Assembly: GCA_016844545.1 (NCBI GenBank)
Contig: JAENJC010000068.1
Location: 1-9,162, forward strand
Direction of reading: 5' to 3'
Length of the DNA: 9,162 bases
Source: Deltaproteobacteria bacterium
GTDB lineage: Bacteria; Desulfobacterota; JAENJC01
How positions within the stretch are numbered: the first letter of the stretch is position 1; each line of letters opens with the position of its first letter. Made by a program: the position numbers and the translations under genes. The notes beneath the pieces are model-generated. The model saw nothing but the letters and a program-made list of their open reading frames with translations, was not told the DNA's origin and did not search any database. Shown one piece after another: positions 6,211 to 9,162 of the stretch.

Positions 6211-6849
6211 ATGATCAACAAGAAGGTGGAGAATGCATTAAATAAGCATCTCAATTCCGAGCTTTACTCTGCATATCTTTATATGTCCATGTCTGCCAAT
6301 TTTGAATCTGCAAACCTCAAGGGGTTTGCCAACTGGATGCGGGTTCAGATACAGGAGGAGATGGTCCACGTTAGGAAGTTTTACGACTATATACTTCAGA
6401 GGGGAGGGAAGGTGGTCCTGACAGCTATAGACAGTCCGCCAGCGGGTTGGGTCTCTCCCCTGAAGGTCTTTGAAGATGCGCTAACACACGAGCAGCTGGT
6501 CACAAACCTTATAAACGCCCTTGTCAATCTTGCCTTCGCTGAAAAAGACCATGCCACCGTCAACTTCCTCCAGTGGTTTGTAACGGAACAGGTTGAGGAG
6601 GAGGCCTCCTTCAATGATGTCCTCCAGAGGCTCAGGATCATAGGGAAGGACGGAGGCGCCCTCTTTATGCTCGACAAGGAAATGGCCGCCAGGGTCTTTG
6701 TACCTCCTGCGACTACAGCGGGGCAAATTGACAAGAGAGTCCTGACACCTTGTAGCACACGCACAAGGTGTTTTTTGCAAATATTTTTCAGCTTACCATT
6801 GACAAACAACTGGTCAATCGGAGGAGAGCAGGCATGCGCATCCTTATAG
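6211..6849 (+). CDS. Ferritin (FtnA type) with an anomalous C-terminal run-on
   Basis: Iron-storage protein that oxidises Fe(II) at a di-iron ferroxidase centre and stores the mineral in a 24-subunit cage. Residues 1 to about 168 are a complete four-helix ferritin, and the ligands fall at the E. coli FtnA numbers: E17, E50, H53, E94 and Q127, plus third-site residues E49, E126 and E130. An AAGGAG site at 6198-6203 supports the ATG at 6211. Bacterial ferritins usually end near 165-175 residues, after the ARVFVPPATT segment seen here at 160-169. This frame continues to 212 residues; the last ~42 are not ferritin-like, are encoded across a terminator-like hairpin, and overlap the next gene by 16 nt. 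A lost stop, a frameshift near 6715-6750, or a sequencing error are all possible. Stops lie in the other two frames at 6729, 6743 and 6753. Confidence 0.92.
   Translation: MINKKVENALNKHLNSELYSAYLYMSMSANFESANLKGFANWMRVQIQEEMVHVRKFYDYILQRGGKVVLTAIDSPPAGWVSPLKVFEDALTHEQLVTNLINALVNLAFAEKDHATVNFLQWFVTEQVEEEASFNDVLQRLRIIGKDGGALFMLDKEMAARVFVPPATTAGQIDKRVLTPCSTRTRCFLQIFFSLPLTNNWSIGGEQACASL
6746..6776 (+). terminator. Intrinsic terminator inside the ferritin run-on
   Basis: caccttgt (6746-6753) pairs perfectly with acaaggtg (6763-6770) around a 9-nt loop, and six T residues follow at once (6771-6776). This is a classic intrinsic terminator for the dfx-ferritin transcript, placed where the ferritin message would be expected to end. 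It lies within the open ferritin frame, which makes that part of the frame suspect. Confidence 0.8.
6798..6818. promoter_or_regulatory. Inverted repeat upstream of the response regulator
   Basis: ATTGAC (6798-6803) and GTCAAT (6813-6818) form a perfect 6-bp dyad with a 9-bp gap, just before the Shine-Dalgarno of the regulator. It contains a perfect TTGACA, but no -10 element fits 16-18 bp downstream, where the ribosome binding site lies. It could be an operator for autoregulation; this is speculative. Confidence 0.25.
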
Positions 6850-7502
6850 TGGAAGATGAAAAGGCCATTGCCAACAACCTGAAAAGAGGGCTCTCTGAAG
6901 AGGGGTATAGCGCAGATGTGGCATATGATGGAGAAGAGGGCGGCTTTATGGCAGAGACCGAGCCATACGACCTGATCATTCTCGATATAATGCTCCCAAA
7001 GGTTGACGGCTTCACTGTCCTCAAGAATATCAGGAAGCAGGGGATTAAGACCCCTGTCCTTATGCTGACAGCGAAGGACGCGGTATCAAACAAGATCAAG
7101 GGGCTTGATACCGGGGCGGATGACTATGTTATAAAACCGTTCGACTTCGATGAACTCCTGGCCAGGGTCAGGGCCCTGCTGAGGCGGAAGGGAGAAGTCA
7201 AATCGGCAATTATAAGCATAGGGGATTTAGAGATAGACACAGCAGGGCATCAGGTCAAGAGGGGAGGGAAGGATATAAAGCTTTCAGCAAGGGGGTATGC
7301 TCTTCTGGAGTACCTGGCATATAATAAGGATAAGGTTGTAACAAGGACCGATATATCCGAACATATATATGACTATGACTTTGACCTTGACAGCAACATT
7401 ATAGACGTCTATATAAACATCCTTAGAAACAAGATTGATAAGGGGTTTGAAAAAAAGCTGATCCACACCGTCCGGGGAGCCGGATATATCCTGAGAGAGT
7501 GA
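6834..7502 (+). CDS. Two-component response regulator, OmpR/PhoB family
   Basis: DNA-binding response regulator of 222 residues. The receiver domain (1 to about 118) has the acidic pair E8-D9, phospho-acceptor D51 in LIILDIMLPKVDG, switch residue T79 and conserved K101 (VIKPFDFDELLARVRALLRR). A winged-helix effector domain follows (about 127-222), with LSARGYALLEYLAYNKDKVVTR, the recognition region NIIDVYINILRNKID and the terminal IHTVRGAGYILRE. I chose the ATG at 6834 because MRILIVEDE is the standard N-terminus and GGAGGAG (6820-6826) sits 7 nt upstream. A longer frame from a GTG at 6768 would begin inside the terminator hairpin. The overall pattern resembles CusR/QseB-type regulators, but the stimulus cannot be read from sequence. 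Its partner kinase starts 41 nt downstream. Confidence 0.95.
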   Translation: MRILIVEDEKAIANNLKRGLSEEGYSADVAYDGEEGGFMAETEPYDLIILDIMLPKVDGFTVLKNIRKQGIKTPVLMLTAKDAVSNKIKGLDTGADDYVIKPFDFDELLARVRALLRRKGEVKSAIISIGDLEIDTAGHQVKRGGKDIKLSARGYALLEYLAYNKDKVVTRTDISEHIYDYDFDLDSNIIDVYINILRNKIDKGFEKKLIHTVRGAGYILRE

Positions 7503-7543
7503 AATTGTAGAGATGTCACGACAAAGCTCTCAACCTTATAACT

Positions 7544-8923
7544 ATGATTAGATCTATTAAAACACGCCTTATTATATTCTTGATTCCAGTCTTCGCAGTC
7601 ATTGTGACAGGTCTTGGATTTTTCCTTTATAATCGTCTTGACACTATTGTGATGGAGATGGTTGACCAAGTCCTTTTAGGCAAGGCAGATCTTATAAAAG
7701 GACTTGTTCATTCGGACCATGGAGAAATAGAGTTCGAGATGTATCATGTAACAATTGGAGACTACTCTATAACCGCTTCAGGGCATTATTTTGAGGTTGC
7801 CGATACTAAAGGGAATAGCCTTGTCAAATCAATATCTCTTGGTGAGCATACCTTAAACGGGTCGCGTTACCCTGAAAAGATAAGATACTTTATGGGAACA
7901 GGACCGTATCAGGAGCCTTTACGACTTTTTATTGAGGAATTTCAAGTTCTCGGAGATACTTATGTCATTTATGTAGGCGAAGAGATAAGGAAGGAGCTTG
8001 CTCTCCTTAAGGCTTTCAGGATATTCCTTCTCACTGTATTTCCCGTAGCAATATTGATCGTCGCAATTATAAGCATGATTGTTATACAGGTTTCTCTTCG
8101 TCCGCTCGCCTCATTTTCCAGGCAGATTGGTTTAATCACAGAGAAACGGCTCCATGAAAGGATCGATTCTCGGGGGGTGGATTCAGAGCTCAAGGAGATA
8201 ACTTTATCTTTCAATGAGACGATGAACCGCCTGGAGAAGGCCTTTCAGGCCCAGAGGGACTTCTTATCAGATGCATCCCATGAACTTAGGACACCTACCG
8301 CTGTAATAAAGAGTACCGTAGATGTCACCTTACGGCGGGAGAGGTCTGGCGTCGAATACAGAGAGGCATTGGAAACTATAAAGGATGCGGCTGAGAGGAT
8401 GGGAGGACTTATAGACAGGCTATTGAAGCTATCAAGACTTGATGCAGAGCAGAGCGAGAAAAAAGAAAGGGTCAACCTGAAAGAGATACTGGGAACAGCT
8501 TTAAAGACGATCGCTCCGCTGGCTGAGGCTCAAGAGATCGATATGTATACTGAAAGGGCAGAGGATGTGACTGTGGAAGGAGACAAAGACCAGCTTGTAG
8601 AGCTCTTCCTCAGTATCCTTGATAATTCCATTAAATACAACAGGCCAAAGGGCAGCGTGAGCCTTTCCCTGGCAAGATTGGATAATTGGGCAGTTGTAAA
8701 GGTGGCAGATACCGGTATTGGAATTGCACCTGAGATTTTGGGCAAGGTATTTGACAGATTCTACAGAGAAGATATGTCCAGGGGGGAGATTCCGGGGACC
8801 GGCCTGGGGCTTCCAATAGCAAAGGGTATTGCCGAGAGCAACGGCGGGAGGATAGAGGTTGAGAGCAGGGTAGGGGAGGGGAGCACGTTTACTGTATACC
8901 TGCCTCTGGCGGCCTCTTCCTAA
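7544..8923 (+). CDS. Membrane sensor histidine kinase
   Basis: Partner kinase of the preceding regulator, 459 residues. An N-terminal membrane segment (about 9-29) and a second one (about 158-183) enclose an extracytoplasmic sensor region of roughly 130 residues that I do not recognise; it has no cysteine. A HAMP linker follows (about 184-236, with LRPLASFSRQI). The dimerisation domain has the H-box FLSDASHELRTP with phospho-acceptor H246. The ATPase domain has the N-box around N361 (LFLSILDNSIKYN), G1 DTGIGI at 389-394, the F-box region FDRFYRED, and G2 GTGLGLPIAKGI at 418-429, so it should be active. The ATG at 7544 gives the expected MIRSIKTRL start, though its ribosome binding site is poor. 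The 3' end overlaps the convergent next gene by 4 nt. Confidence 0.95.
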   Translation: MIRSIKTRLIIFLIPVFAVIVTGLGFFLYNRLDTIVMEMVDQVLLGKADLIKGLVHSDHGEIEFEMYHVTIGDYSITASGHYFEVADTKGNSLVKSISLGEHTLNGSRYPEKIRYFMGTGPYQEPLRLFIEEFQVLGDTYVIYVGEEIRKELALLKAFRIFLLTVFPVAILIVAIISMIVIQVSLRPLASFSRQIGLITEKRLHERIDSRGVDSELKEITLSFNETMNRLEKAFQAQRDFLSDASHELRTPTAVIKSTVDVTLRRERSGVEYREALETIKDAAERMGGLIDRLLKLSRLDAEQSEKKERVNLKEILGTALKTIAPLAEAQEIDMYTERAEDVTVEGDKDQLVELFLSILDNSIKYNRPKGSVSLSLARLDNWAVVKVADTGIGIAPEILGKVFDRFYREDMSRGEIPGTGLGLPIAKGIAESNGGRIEVESRVGEGSTFTVYLPLAASS

Positions 8924-9162
8924 CTTGCGGCAACCTTGACGACTATCTTGAATACGTGGGATGCCTTGCCTGCTGCCAGTTTTGGGGCATGGCCGTCTTC
9001 GGGATACAGCACAGCCAGCTCCCCTGCCTTAAGATAAATAGGCGTCACCTCACTCTCTGGCGCCGTGCCGAAACAGATATCCTTTTCCTCGTCATATTCT
9101 TCGGTAACAACCATCCGTTCAGCAGGGGCCCAGCCTATGACCTCCTCTCCGGATACCATATA
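8920..9162 (-). CDS. YhcH/YjgK/YiaL family protein, C-terminal part (5' end outside window)
   Basis: About 80 C-terminal residues of a protein family (formerly DUF386; YhcH, YjgK, YiaL and EbgC relatives) with a cupin-like fold, often linked to sugar metabolism. The identifying pattern is YMVSGEEVIGWAP near the window edge, matching the family QYVV-GEE-IG--P segment, and YLKAGELAVLYPEDGHAPKLAAGKASHVFKIVVKV, matching the conserved F-P-D-H-P ... KVVVKV end; the histidine in EDGHAP is a likely metal ligand. Family members are about 150 residues, so nearly half the gene lies beyond 9162. The Met codon at 9157-9159 is internal and not the start. Its stop overlaps the kinase stop tail to tail, leaving no room for a terminator between them. 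Confidence 0.85.
   Translation of the reverse strand, partial: YMVSGEEVIGWAPAERMVVTEEYDEEKDICFGTAPESEVTPIYLKAGELAVLYPEDGHAPKLAAGKASHVFKIVVKVAAS

Noticed and set aside
5756..6211. Minus-strand 151-codon frame across desulfoferrodoxin
   Set aside because: It is antisense to a gene with all metal ligands conserved, and its own product shows no family features.
6799..6827. TTGACA as the -35 of a promoter for the response regulator
   Set aside because: At 16-18 bp spacing the -10 position falls on the purine-rich ribosome binding site, with no TATAAT-like sequence.
6768..6833. Longer response regulator starting at GTG 6768
   Set aside because: That GTG lies in the 3' arm of the terminator hairpin. 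The strong Shine-Dalgarno at 6820-6826 and the MRILIVEDE start fix the ATG at 6834.
1..9162. CRISPR arrays, tRNA or rRNA genes, insertion sequences, prophage genes
   Set aside because: I saw no regularly spaced direct repeats, no tRNA-like cloverleaf, and no transposase, integrase or phage protein motifs.

Overview
The window is about 9.2 kb of bacterial chromosome with ordinary gene density, intact reading frames and moderate GC. It resembles a Gram-negative anaerobe or microaerophile of the Nitrospirota or former Deltaproteobacteria type. That placement is an inference from gene content: lipoprotein biogenesis genes, a two-iron superoxide reductase, type I glutamine synthetase with PII, and a sigma-54 promoter. 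No marker gene fixes the taxon.

Layout, left to right. (1) Positions 1-2550, plus strand: the 3' part of ileS, then lspA directly abutting it, then lgt. A 19-nt inverted repeat lies between lspA and lgt. A strong bidirectional terminator at 2581-2610 separates lgt from the convergent glnA. (2) Positions 2636-4474, minus strand: glnB followed by glnA, with a hexamer-based inverted repeat between them. Upstream of glnB is a well-spaced -24/-12 promoter and, farther up, a 17-bp palindrome resembling an NtrC site. (3) Positions 4872-5381, minus strand: a flavin-reductase-like FMN-binding protein. (4) Positions 5382-5788: a gene-free stretch with a G/C-rich nested palindromic repeat, then a promoter reading right. 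(5) Positions 5789-6849, plus strand: desulfoferrodoxin (class I superoxide reductase) and ferritin. (6) Positions 6834-8923, plus strand: an OmpR-type response regulator and its membrane histidine kinase. (7) Positions 8920-9162, minus strand: the C-terminal part of a YhcH/YjgK/YiaL-family protein that runs off the window.

How the genes fit together: LspA and Lgt are successive players in lipoprotein maturation (Lgt lipidates, LspA cleaves). GlnB and GlnA form a nitrogen-assimilation unit, and the promoter type suggests NtrC-like control. Desulfoferrodoxin and ferritin make a plausible oxygen/iron stress pair: superoxide reduction yields peroxide, and ferritin uses peroxide or O2 to oxidise and store Fe(II). 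The two-component system follows directly and may or may not be linked to that pair.

The points most worth a second look are the ferritin reading frame, which runs about 40 residues past its family end, through a terminator-like hairpin and into the regulator gene; the sigma-54/NtrC-like control region of glnBA; and three unrelated palindromic intergenic repeats. I did not find a convincing new multi-gene system.
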